DNA of 50,082 bases from an uncultured Oscillospiraceae bacterium (GTDB lineage Bacteria > Bacillota > Clostridia > Oscillospirales > Oscillospiraceae), in NCBI GenBank assembly GCA_947632005.1, contig CANRNU010000016.1, forward strand, positions 1-50,082, given 5' to 3'. The position numbers and the translations under genes were made by a program. The notes below the pieces were generated by a model. That model saw only the letters and a program-made list of their open reading frames with translations. It had not been told where the DNA came from and did not search any database. Shown piece after piece: positions 24,255 through 31,832 of this stretch. Every line of letters starts with the position of its first letter. The stretch's first letter is position 1.

Positions 24255-24512
24255 TCAATTTCCTCTGTATTTCCGGCGTGTCGCCTCGCCGCCCCGGAGA
24301 TGGCGCTCGGCCTTGTTGTGCTCCAGAACGGCTCGGGCCTGGGTATACAGGGGCCGGTCCACATGCCGCAGCCGCTCCGTCAGGTCCTTGTGTACGGTGG
24401 ATTTGGAGACCCGGAAATGCTGGGCGGCGTCGCGGACGGTGGCGTTGTTCTCCACGATGTAGAGCGCCAGATCCCGTGCCCGCTGTTCGATGTCCTCTCG
24501 CAAACATACCAC
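24255..24512 (-). CDS. spoIIID: sporulation regulator SpoIIID
   Basis: This 85-residue DNA-binding protein acts in the mother cell during sporulation, where it switches many sigma-E and sigma-K genes on or off. The helix-turn-helix 'VRDAAQHFRVSKSTVHKDLTERL' at about 26-48 and the basic tail 'HLRGGEATRRKY' are almost diagnostic. The length agrees with the family. The ATG at 24512 has only a weak AAGGGA ribosome site. It has its own terminator, so it is not cotranscribed with the enzyme gene downstream. Its presence is the best evidence in the window for an endospore former. Confidence 0.95.
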   Translation of the reverse strand: MVCLREDIEQRARDLALYIVENNATVRDAAQHFRVSKSTVHKDLTERLRHVDRPLYTQARAVLEHNKAERHLRGGEATRRKYRGN

Positions 24513-24763
24513 TTCCCTTGCCTTACCTTGCCACAGTCTATGCGGCGGGCGGAGGGATTAGAAGCGGGGCGGCGGAGGCGGCGGGGGAAATGTGAGCGTT
24601 CCTGCACGGCAGGGGGATCGAGACCGGCGGCCTGCGTGGGGTGAGTGGCGCCCTCTTGCAAATCGTGGGCGGATGTAATAATCTAAGGGTACAGAGAGAT
24701 ACGGTCAATGCGCCGGGCGGCGGGGCGCCCGCCTTCGGCATGCCATACGGGAGGGATAACGTG
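24513..24763. other. intergenic region between spoIIID and the GH3 gene
   Basis: The two genes diverge. The only promoter-like signal towards the GH3 gene is TTGCAA (24656) with TAATAAT (24676) at a short spacing of 14-15 bp, so it is weak. No strong hairpin or small gene is seen. Confidence 0.4.
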
Positions 24764-26923
24764 ATGGACCTGAGAGAGAATGCGGCCAGGCTGGCCCGGT
24801 ACAAGGCGCGGGCCCGGCATCTGGTGGAACAGATGGACCTGGAGGAGAAGATCTGCCAGATGCTCCACGACGCCCCGGCCATCCCCCGGCTGGGGGTGCC
24901 GGCCTACAACTGGTGGAACGAGGCCCTTCACGGGGTGGCCAGGGCGGGGACGGCCACGGTCTTCCCCCAGGCCATCGGCCTGGCCGCCGCCTTTGACGAG
25001 GACCTGATGGAACAGGTGGCCGACGCCATCTCCACCGAGGCACGGGCCAAGTTCAACGCCCAGCAGCGCTACGGCGACCGGGATATATACAAGGGCCTGA
25101 CCATGTGGTCGCCCAACATCAACATCTTCCGGGACCCCCGGTGGGGCCGGGGCCATGAGACCTACGGGGAGGACCCCTGGCTCACAGGGCGGCTGGGCGT
25201 CCGTTTCGTCCGGGGCATGCAGGGCCATGACCCGAACTGGCTCAAGACTGCCGCCTGCGCCAAGCACTTCGCCGTCCACTCGGGCCCGGAGGACCTGCGC
25301 CACTCGTTCGACGCCGTCGTGTCGAAGCAGGACCTGTTTGAGACGTACCTGCCGGCGTTCCGGGCCCTGGTGCAGGAGGCGGGGGTCGAGGCGGTGATGG
25401 GGGCGTACAACTGCGTCAACGGAGAGCCCTGCTGCGGCAGCAGGACGCTGCTGAAGGACATCCTGCGGGACAGGTGGGGCTTTGACGGACACGTGGTCTC
25501 CGACTGCTGGGCCATCCGGGACTTCCATGAGGGACATCATGTGACCGCCAGCGCGGCGGATTCGGCCGCCCTGGCCGTGTCCAACGGCTGTGATATCAAC
25601 TGCGGCAGCAGCTTTCTGCATCTGCTGCAGGCCGTTGACAGGGGCAAGATCGGCGAGACGCCCATCACCGAGGCATGCGTGCGGCTGTTCACCACCCGGA
25701 TGAAGCTGGGCCTGTTTGAGGAGAAGGGGACGGTCCCCTATGACGCCATCCCCTGCACGGCGGTGGACAGCCCCGCCATGCGGGAGCTGAACCTGCGGGC
25801 AGCGAAGAAGACGCTGGTGCTGCTGAAAAACGACGGCGGCCTGCTGCCTCTGGACAAGAAGAAGCTGAAGACCGTCGCCGTGGTCGGACCCAACGCCAAC
25901 AACCGCCGGGCGCTGACCGGCAATTACGAGGGCACGGCTTCCCGCTATGTCACGGTCCTGGAGGGCATCCAGGACTATCTGGGAGAGGACGTGCGGGTGC
26001 TGTACTCCGAGGGGTGCCATCTGTATAAGGAGAGCGTGAACGGCCAGAGCCGCCGGAACGACCGGCTTGCGGAGGTGAAGGCGGCCTGCGCCGGGAGCGA
26101 CGTGGTGATCGCCTGCCTGGGCCTGGACCCGGGCCTGGAGGGCGAGGAGGGCGACGAGGGCAACGAGTTTGCCAGCGGCGACCGGAAGAGCATCGGCCTG
26201 CCCGGCCTGCAGGAGGAGCTTTTGCAGGCGGTCTGCGCCAGCGGGAAGCCGGTGGTCCTGGTCCTCCAGTCGGGCAGCGCTTTGGCGGTCAACTGGGCGG
26301 CAGAGCATGTCCCGGCGATCCTCCAATGCTGGTACCCCGGCGCCCAGGGAGGCCGGGCCGTCGCGGAGACCATCTTCGGCGAATGCTCCCCCGAGGGAAA
26401 GCTGCCGGTGACCTTTTACCGCTCGCTGGAGGATCTGCCGGATTTCACGGATTACGCCATGGCAGGGCGGACCTACCGGTATATGACGGCGGAGCCGCTG
26501 TATCCCTTCGGCTATGGGCTGTCCTACAGCACGTTTGATATCACCGGGGCGGCGGCGTCCGCCGGCGAGGTGACAGAGCGGGGCCTGACCGTCCGCTGCA
26601 CGGTGAGAAACACCGGGGACCGGGCCGCGGGGACGGCGGTGCAGGTCTATGTGAAGGCGGAGCGGGAGGGCACCCCCAACGCCCAGCTGAAGGGCCTGCA
26701 AAAGGTATATCTGGAGCCCGGAGAGGAGAGGCCGGTGTCCATCGGTCTTCCGGCCGCGGCGTTCTCCCTGTGCGACAAGGAGGGCGTCCGGCAGGTGGAG
26801 GCAGGCCGCTACAGCGTGTATGTGGGCCAGTCCCAGCCGGACAGGAGGAGCTGCGCCCTGATGGGGTGCGCCCCTGCGCGCCTGCAGGTCTGCTGTGAGC
26901 GGCCTTTTGCGGTGGAGGGGTGA
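24764..26923 (+). CDS. GH3 glycoside hydrolase (beta-glucosidase/beta-xylosidase type)
   Basis: This 719-residue enzyme has the GH3 (alpha/beta) barrel, the alpha/beta sandwich and a C-terminal fibronectin-III-like domain (from about 590, 'VRCTVRNTGDRAAGTAVQVYV'). The nucleophile is Asp247 in 'HVVSDCWAI', and the sugar-binding 'CAKHFAVHSG' lies at about 165-174. 'NWWNEALHGVAR' near residue 49 is typical of the xylan-type (beta-xylosidase) branch, so xylo-oligosaccharides or aryl-beta-glucosides are possible substrates. No signal peptide is present, so it acts on imported sugars. ATG 24764 has GGGAGGG 8 nt upstream; a GTG one codon earlier is possible. Confidence 0.92.
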   Translation: MDLRENAARLARYKARARHLVEQMDLEEKICQMLHDAPAIPRLGVPAYNWWNEALHGVARAGTATVFPQAIGLAAAFDEDLMEQVADAISTEARAKFNAQQRYGDRDIYKGLTMWSPNINIFRDPRWGRGHETYGEDPWLTGRLGVRFVRGMQGHDPNWLKTAACAKHFAVHSGPEDLRHSFDAVVSKQDLFETYLPAFRALVQEAGVEAVMGAYNCVNGEPCCGSRTLLKDILRDRWGFDGHVVSDCWAIRDFHEGHHVTASAADSAALAVSNGCDINCGSSFLHLLQAVDRGKIGETPITEACVRLFTTRMKLGLFEEKGTVPYDAIPCTAVDSPAMRELNLRAAKKTLVLLKNDGGLLPLDKKKLKTVAVVGPNANNRRALTGNYEGTASRYVTVLEGIQDYLGEDVRVLYSEGCHLYKESVNGQSRRNDRLAEVKAACAGSDVVIACLGLDPGLEGEEGDEGNEFASGDRKSIGLPGLQEELLQAVCASGKPVVLVLQSGSALAVNWAAEHVPAILQCWYPGAQGGRAVAETIFGECSPEGKLPVTFYRSLEDLPDFTDYAMAGRTYRYMTAEPLYPFGYGLSYSTFDITGAAASAGEVTERGLTVRCTVRNTGDRAAGTAVQVYVKAEREGTPNAQLKGLQKVYLEPGEERPVSIGLPAAAFSLCDKEGVRQVEAGRYSVYVGQSQPDRRSCALMGCAPARLQVCCERPFAVEG

Positions 26924-26948
26924 CAACGGCGGCGGTGTGATGTATACT
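26920..26948 (+). promoter_or_regulatory. promoter of the serine hydrolase gene
   Basis: GTGACA (26920-26925) and TATACT (26943-26948) are 17 bp apart; the -35 overlaps the GH3 stop codon. Confidence 0.5.
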
Positions 26949-26970
26949 GTCTTTTGAAAGGGGGCTGACC

Positions 26971-27879
26971 GTGAAGAAAGTGGATCTGACCGGTTTTAGC
27001 GAGACGGTGCGGCGGGAGGAGCTTGCCGTGCGGGGCGTGCGGGTATTTCAGGACGGCGCGCTGGTCGGGAGCTATCAGCCGGAGCCGGAGCAGCGGCAGA
27101 ATCAGTTTTCGTGCACCAAGAGCTTCACCGCCACCGCCGTGGCCTTTGCCTTGCAGGAGGGGATGTTTTCCCTGGATGACCGCGTCCTCGACCATTTTCA
27201 GGCCGACGGACCGGACAGGCCGTCGGAGAATCTGCGGAAGATGACGCTGCGCCATATGCTCACCATGTCCATGGGGGTGGAGCAGCCCCTGTTGATGAGC
27301 GATACGCGGCATGCCTTGAAGGAGAAGGACTGGGTGCGGTTCGTGCTGGGGGCCGAAGTGGTCCATGAGCCCGGCAGCGTGTTCCGGTACACCAACGCCG
27401 GGCCTTACCTGCTGGGGATACTGATCCAGCGGTTGTCCGGCCAGTCCCTGGCGGACTATCTCACGCCCCGGCTCTTCGTGCCCCTGGAGATGGAGACGCC
27501 GGAGTGGGAGCGGGACCCCATGGGCTGTGACTTTGGCGCCAGCGGGATGCGCATGACGGTGTCGGAGCTGGCCAAACTGGGGCTTCTGTACCTGCAAAAG
27601 GGCGTCTGGAACGGCAGGCGCCTGCTGGAGGAGAGCTGGGTGGAGGCCGCCGCCTCGCCCCAGATCGAGGCGGACGAGGGGGACGAGGAGATAGGCCGCC
27701 ACTACGGTTACCTGTTCTGGACCATGCCGGACGGTATGTTCCGGGCCGATGGGATGGGCGGGCAATACTGTGTGGTGGTCCCGAAAAAGAACGCGGTGAT
27801 CGCCGTCAATTCCATGCAGTTCCGCCATGAGAAGAGGATCCTGCGGACGGCCCTGCGCACCGTCCTGCCGCAGCTGTGA
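26971..27879 (+). CDS. class C beta-lactamase-like serine hydrolase
   Basis: This 302-residue protein of the AmpC/esterase superfamily has the SxxK motif in 'SCTKSF' at about 47-52 (nucleophile Ser47, Lys50) and the YxN motif in 'YTNAGPY' near 133. 'NAGPYLLGILIQRLSGQSLADYLTPRLFVPLEME' is characteristic. No KTG box is clear near the C-terminus, where 'DGMGGQYC' takes its place, as in esterase-type members. No signal peptide is seen, so a role in penicillin resistance is unlikely; a cytoplasmic esterase or peptidase is more likely. It starts at GTG 26971 with AAAGGGGG upstream. Confidence 0.85.
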   Translation: MKKVDLTGFSETVRREELAVRGVRVFQDGALVGSYQPEPEQRQNQFSCTKSFTATAVAFALQEGMFSLDDRVLDHFQADGPDRPSENLRKMTLRHMLTMSMGVEQPLLMSDTRHALKEKDWVRFVLGAEVVHEPGSVFRYTNAGPYLLGILIQRLSGQSLADYLTPRLFVPLEMETPEWERDPMGCDFGASGMRMTVSELAKLGLLYLQKGVWNGRRLLEESWVEAAASPQIEADEGDEEIGRHYGYLFWTMPDGMFRADGMGGQYCVVVPKKNAVIAVNSMQFRHEKRILRTALRTVLPQL

Positions 27880-27909
27880 GCCGGGAACTGCCTGGCCGGA
27901 CAGTATGAA

Positions 27910-27955
27910 GCGCGGCCCTGACGCCATTTGGCGCCGGGGCCGCGCGGTCATTTTT
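27910..27955 (+). terminator. terminator of the serine hydrolase gene
   Basis: GCGCGGCCC (27910-27918) pairs with GGGCCGCGC (27937-27945), with an inner GGCGCC-rich part, and TTTTT follows at 27951. It lies between convergent genes. Confidence 0.75.
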
Positions 27956-27965
27956 GCCGGTGGAG

Positions 27966-29792
27966 TCAGACCTTTCGGCACAGGCTGTACTGCCAGGGGG
28001 ACAGGGTCCGGGAGGCGCAGGAGACTGTCTCGCCGGAGATCAGGTCGGTGAAGTCTCCCTCCATGCCGTCCAGGGACACCGTCTGGTCCTGGCCGGAGAA
28101 GTTGAACAGGCCCGCCAGCGTCTCGGTCTGGGTCTTCCGCAGCAGGACCAGCACATGGTCGTTGTGGCTGTCCCAGGTGGTGACCCAGGTGTCGGCGCCG
28201 AAGCAGGGCTCGGCGGCCCGGATGTGCTCCAGCTGTCGCAGGCCGTCCCAGATGCGCTGCTGGACCGTGCCGGACTGGCCGCGCAGCGCCGCGTTGTCCC
28301 AATTGAAGGCCGTCCGGTGCAGGTTGCGGCTGTCCTCCCAGCGGTCCGGGTCGTTGTGGTATTCGTACCCGTTCAGCTGTCCGATCTCGTCTCCGCTGGA
28401 CAGCATGGGGAACCCCGCCATGCACATCATGGCCGCGTGCATCATCAGGTCCCGCTGGATCCCGGTATCGACCTGGTCCGGGTCGTTTTCGTACAGGCCC
28501 TTTTCAATGCCGCAGAGGCTGGCGGTGGTGCCGCAGGTCCGGGCGTCCTGGGTGACGGGGTCGTAGTTGTACCGCTCGCCCCGGGCCCAGCTGCCGGGGA
28601 AGCTGCCCTCATAAAACTCATAGAGGTACTTCTTGTGCAGCAGGGGGTCCTGGCCGATGGACCGGCCGAAGTCCTCGTTCAGGCCCCAGCCGATGTCGTC
28701 GTGGCAGCGGAGATAGTTGACGAAGTGGCAGTGGCCGGGGAGGGAGTTCAGGTCGTCCAGCTGGTGCTTGAGCTGCCGGATGTCGCCGGAGGCCAGGGCG
28801 CTCCACTGGGTGCACATGGTGGAGGAGTTGTAGAGGATGTGACACTCCGGCTTCTCCTGGGTGCCGAAGTACGGGGCCAGCTCTTTGGGCGCCATGACCA
28901 CCTCGCCCTTGAGGATCACGGCGGGGCAGACGCACTCGGTGATGAGCCGGACCATGCGCATGATGGTGTGCACCTGGGGCAGGTTCCGGCAGGTGGTGCC
29001 CATCTCCTTCCAGAGATAGGGCGTGGCATCCACCCGCAGCACCTCCACCCCCAGGCCGGCCAGATACAGCATGGCGGAGACCATGTCGTTGAATACCGCC
29101 GGGTTGCGGTAATTGAGGTCCCACTGGTAGGGGTGGAAGGAGGAGCAGACATATTTGCCTATCTCCGGCACATAGATGAAGCTGCCCGGCGCCGTGGCGG
29201 GGAACACGTCCGGGATGGTCTTCTCCATCTCCCGGGGGATGTCCGGGGTGTCGAAGCATATGTACCGGTCGATGTACTCCTGTTCCCCGGCCCTGGCCCG
29301 GCGGGCCCATTCGTGGGTGTCGGCGGTGTGGTTCATGACGAAGTCCAGACACAGGCTCATGCCCCGCTTGCGCATGGCGGCGGTGAGCTTTTCCAGGTCC
29401 TCGTTGGTCCCCAGGAGCGGGTCCACTTGGGAGAAATCCTCCACGGCATAGCCGCCGTCGTTGTCCGGGTGGGGCATCTTCAAAAGGGGCATCAGATGCA
29501 GATAGGTGATCCCCTGCTCCGCCAGATAGTCCAGCCGCCGGTACAGGCCCGGCAGGTCTCCGGCGAACAGGTCCGTATACATGGTCATCCCCAGCATCTT
29601 TCCGGACAGGAACCAGTCCGGGTCCCGCTCCCGGCGGCCATCCAGCCGCCGCAGGCTCAGACTCCGGGCGGCATAGGCGTCGGCCATGGCCCGCTCCAGG
29701 GCGTCCAGCATATCGCGGTCATCGTAGAGCTCCATATAGAGCCATTCCAATTCATCTTTCCGCACCGCGAAGCGGCGCTCAAAAGCGTTCAT
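27966..29792 (-). CDS. amylosucrase-like GH13 enzyme (GH13_4)
   Basis: This 608-residue cytosolic enzyme most resembles amylosucrase/sucrose hydrolase, which splits sucrose and builds alpha-glucan or releases glucose and fructose. The predicted catalytic triad is Asp255 ('LRVDATPY'), Glu297 ('ILKGEVVMA') and Asp365 ('RCHDDIGW'). The helical N-terminal part (about 1-60, 'ERRFAVRKDELEWLYMEL') and 'HLMPLLKMPHPDNDGGYAVEDF' are typical of the GH13_4 group. The length fits. It has no signal peptide. Neighbouring fructosidase and alpha-galactosidase genes support sucrose or raffinose use. Subfamily assignment is from motifs only. Confidence 0.87.
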   Translation of the reverse strand: MNAFERRFAVRKDELEWLYMELYDDRDMLDALERAMADAYAARSLSLRRLDGRRERDPDWFLSGKMLGMTMYTDLFAGDLPGLYRRLDYLAEQGITYLHLMPLLKMPHPDNDGGYAVEDFSQVDPLLGTNEDLEKLTAAMRKRGMSLCLDFVMNHTADTHEWARRARAGEQEYIDRYICFDTPDIPREMEKTIPDVFPATAPGSFIYVPEIGKYVCSSFHPYQWDLNYRNPAVFNDMVSAMLYLAGLGVEVLRVDATPYLWKEMGTTCRNLPQVHTIMRMVRLITECVCPAVILKGEVVMAPKELAPYFGTQEKPECHILYNSSTMCTQWSALASGDIRQLKHQLDDLNSLPGHCHFVNYLRCHDDIGWGLNEDFGRSIGQDPLLHKKYLYEFYEGSFPGSWARGERYNYDPVTQDARTCGTTASLCGIEKGLYENDPDQVDTGIQRDLMMHAAMMCMAGFPMLSSGDEIGQLNGYEYHNDPDRWEDSRNLHRTAFNWDNAALRGQSGTVQQRIWDGLRQLEHIRAAEPCFGADTWVTTWDSHNDHVLVLLRKTQTETLAGLFNFSGQDQTVSLDGMEGDFTDLISGETVSCASRTLSPWQYSLCRKV

Positions 29793-29840
29793 GATCGTGT
29801 CCTCTTTCCGGCCGGACCCTTATTTTCCGGCCCTGTTTCC

Positions 29841-29931
29841 ATCATGATTATCTGATGGCGAAACGCCGTAGGCGCTGCGCCGAGCCGCTTCGCGGCTGAA
29901 GCAAAACAGCTGTATGGCAATCATTATGATC
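29841..29931 (+). repeat. three-hairpin repeat, copy C
   Basis: It reads ATCATGATTATCTGATGGCG, then AACGCCGTAGGCG, GAGCCGCTTCGCGGCTGAAG and GCAAAACAGCTGTATGGCAA, ending ATCATTATGAT. The last hairpin is damaged. It lies about 50 bp upstream of the amylosucrase-like gene start and next to the MsmK terminator. Confidence 0.85.
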
Positions 29932-29962
29932 GATTGCGGCGCCGCAGAAGTGCGGACGCATG

Positions 29963-30001
29963 AAAAACTCCCGTCCCCCGCAGGTGGGGACGGGAGCTTT
30001 T
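29963..30001 (-). terminator. terminator of the MsmK-type ATPase gene
   Basis: Arms CTCCCGTCCCC and GGGGACGGGAG pair over 11 bp, and on the minus strand GTTTTT follows. A and T runs on both sides allow use in both directions. Confidence 0.85.
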
Positions 30002-30011
30002 AAAGGTATTC

Positions 30012-31166
30012 TCAGAAGTCGTAGCTCTTGCAGACAGGGGAGCAGGCGTCGGCAGATTCCTTGTCGTACCAGATGAGGTTGTTGCCGCTGGCCTTGTCGA
30101 ACAGCTGGAGCAGCTTGGGCTGGGTGGAGAACTTCACCGTAGCGCCCATGGACACGTCGGTCTTCAGGTCCACGGTGGGGATCACCATGACCACCTCGTC
30201 CTTGTCGGAACGGGCGTGCAGGTTGACCTCGGAGCCCAGCATCTCGTTGACCTCGATGGTGGCGGTCAGATCGCCCGAGCCCACGCTGATGTGCTGGGGA
30301 CGGATGCCGACCATGATGTCGCAGGGCTGCTGGCCGTTCTGCTTCAGGGCCTTCTGCTGGAACTCATCCAGCTCGAACTTGGCGTTGCGGACCTGAGCGT
30401 AGTACACGCCGTTCTCCAGCAGGAGCTTGCAGTTGTCGAAGAAGTTCATGACGGGCATGCCGATGAAGCCGGCCACGAACAGGTTCACGGGCTTGTCGAA
30501 CACTTCCTCGGGGGAACCGATCTGGTTGACGAAGCCGTCCTTCATGATGACGATCCGGTCGCCCAGGGTCATGGCCTCGGTCTGGTCATGGGTGACGTAC
30601 ATGAAGGTGGTGTTGATGCGCTGACGCAGCTTGATGATCTCAGCACGCATCTGGTTACGGAGCTTGGCGTCCAGGTTGGACAGAGGTTCGTCCATCAGGA
30701 ACACCTTGGGGTCACGGACCATGGCACGACCGATGGCGACACGCTGACGCTGGCCGCCGGAGAGCGCCTTGGGCTTACGCTCCAGGTACTGGGTGATGTC
30801 CAGGATCTCGGCCACCTCGCGGACCTTCTTGTCGATCTCCGGCTTGGGGACCTTCTTCAGCTTCAGAGCAAAGGCCATGTTGTCATACACGGTCATGTGG
30901 GGGTACAGGGCGTAGGACTGGAAGACCATGGCGATGTCGCGGTCCTTGGGCTCCACGTTGTTGCAGAGCTTGCCGTCGATGTACAGCTCGCCGCCGGAGA
31001 TGTCCTCCAGGCCGGCCACCATACGCAGGGTAGTGGACTTGCCGCAGCCAGAGGGACCGACCAGGACAATGAATTCCTTGTCCTTGATCTCCAGGTTGAC
31101 GTCGTGCACCGCAGTGACGCCGCCGTCATAGACTTTCTTCAGACCTACCAGCTTTACTTCGGACAT
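30012..31166 (-). CDS. msmK: MsmK/UgpC-type sugar ABC transporter ATPase
   Basis: This 384-residue ATPase has Walker A GPSGCGKST at 37-45, signature LSGGQ at 135-139, Walker B FLMDE at 156-160 and a C-terminal MalK-type regulatory domain with an OB-like fold ('MVGIRPQHISVGSGD'). In Gram-positive bacteria one MsmK/UgpC protein often powers several sugar importers. Three importer gene sets in this window (7147-10322, 37614-40781 and the partial gene at 49829) show no ATPase gene, so this one is the best candidate. MSEVKL at 31166 is taken as start. No Shine-Dalgarno site is seen near it and the transcript leader is about 275 nt, so start and control are uncertain. Codon use looks strongly biased, as for a highly expressed gene. 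Confidence 0.93.
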   Translation of the reverse strand: MSEVKLVGLKKVYDGGVTAVHDVNLEIKDKEFIVLVGPSGCGKSTTLRMVAGLEDISGGELYIDGKLCNNVEPKDRDIAMVFQSYALYPHMTVYDNMAFALKLKKVPKPEIDKKVREVAEILDITQYLERKPKALSGGQRQRVAIGRAMVRDPKVFLMDEPLSNLDAKLRNQMRAEIIKLRQRINTTFMYVTHDQTEAMTLGDRIVIMKDGFVNQIGSPEEVFDKPVNLFVAGFIGMPVMNFFDNCKLLLENGVYYAQVRNAKFELDEFQQKALKQNGQQPCDIMVGIRPQHISVGSGDLTATIEVNEMLGSEVNLHARSDKDEVVMVIPTVDLKTDVSMGATVKFSTQPKLLQLFDKASGNNLIWYDKESADACSPVCKSYDF

Positions 31167-31629
31167 GGGCATACGTTCTGACAGCCGGGCCTCCGCCCGA
31201 CGATCTCGCGGGTGCGCGCACGAAGTCGCATCCGCTTTACGACAGGTCTCCACACTGCCGCACCCGGAACGCTCGGGCTCTTTCCTCCTTTTCGTATGTA
31301 CGCCAGCCCATGAGGTGGAGTGGGACAGGCGTCATTTAATATTGTGGGGGTCCGCCCCCGACGGGCACATATGGGATTTCGGGCGCACAGAGCGGCATAA
31401 CGAATCTCCGACCCTCCGCCAGGCGCCGGCATCCTATGTACCTATAGTAGAATATCACAAACGAATGCTGTTGTCCATTCTGCATATTCGACAGATTATC
31501 CAGTTTCTTTTTGGGACTCTTGCCCACATGAAGGGGGCAAAAAGCGGCTTCTTCCCCAGCCCGGAGGCGCGGGCGGGACCGCGGGGTCCTGGCGGCGGCA
31601 GGCCCGGCTGAGATTTGCGGGCCGCGCTC
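31167..31629. promoter_or_regulatory. long leader and promoter region of msmK
   Basis: A minus-strand promoter TGGACA (31477-31472) and TATTCT (31454-31449), 17 bp apart, would give a leader of about 275 nt. An open frame of 92 codons runs through the leader from 31432 and stops at 31154, inside the msmK start; its product is Pro/Arg/Cys-rich and unconvincing. AAAAGGAGGAAAG is present within the leader without a start codon at proper distance. Confidence 0.45.
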
Positions 31630-31658
31630 TTGCATTTCCCGGCGCCTTTGGGTATAAT
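31630..31658 (+). promoter_or_regulatory. promoter of the alpha-galactosidase gene
   Basis: TTGCAT (31630-31635) and TATAAT (31653-31658) are 17 bp apart. The -10 box coincides with the terminal TATAATGA of repeat copy D, so the repeat is transcribed in the leader. Confidence 0.6.
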
Positions 31659-31756
31659 GAATGACCATCTGATGGCGAAATGCCGCAAGGCGTTTCGCCG
31701 AGCCGCTTTGCGGCTGAAGCAGAACAGCGCGGCTGTTTTGCCATAGGATTATGATC
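31656..31756 (+). repeat. three-hairpin repeat, copy D
   Basis: This is the most complete copy. It holds three consecutive hairpins: GCGAAATGCC-GCAA-GGCGTTTCGC (about 31674-31697), AGCCGC-TTT-GCGGCT (31701-31715) and GCAGAACAGC-GCG-GCTGTTTTGC (31719-31741), and ends GGATTATGATC. It is related to the copies at 4740, 5493 and 29841. Confidence 0.88.
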
Positions 31757-31832
31757 GCCGCGCCTGGCGCTCCGGACGCGGCGGCAGCCGGCAAGGGCCC
31801 CGCTCTGTGCGGGGCAAAGGAGAGAATGAACC

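Noticed and set aside
26971-27879. Antibiotic resistance beta-lactamase
   Set aside because: There is no signal peptide and no clear KTG motif; a cytoplasmic esterase-like enzyme is more likely.
31154-31432. A 92-residue gene in the msmK leader
   Set aside because: The composition is unlike a real protein and the start is poor; kept only as a possible coupling frame.
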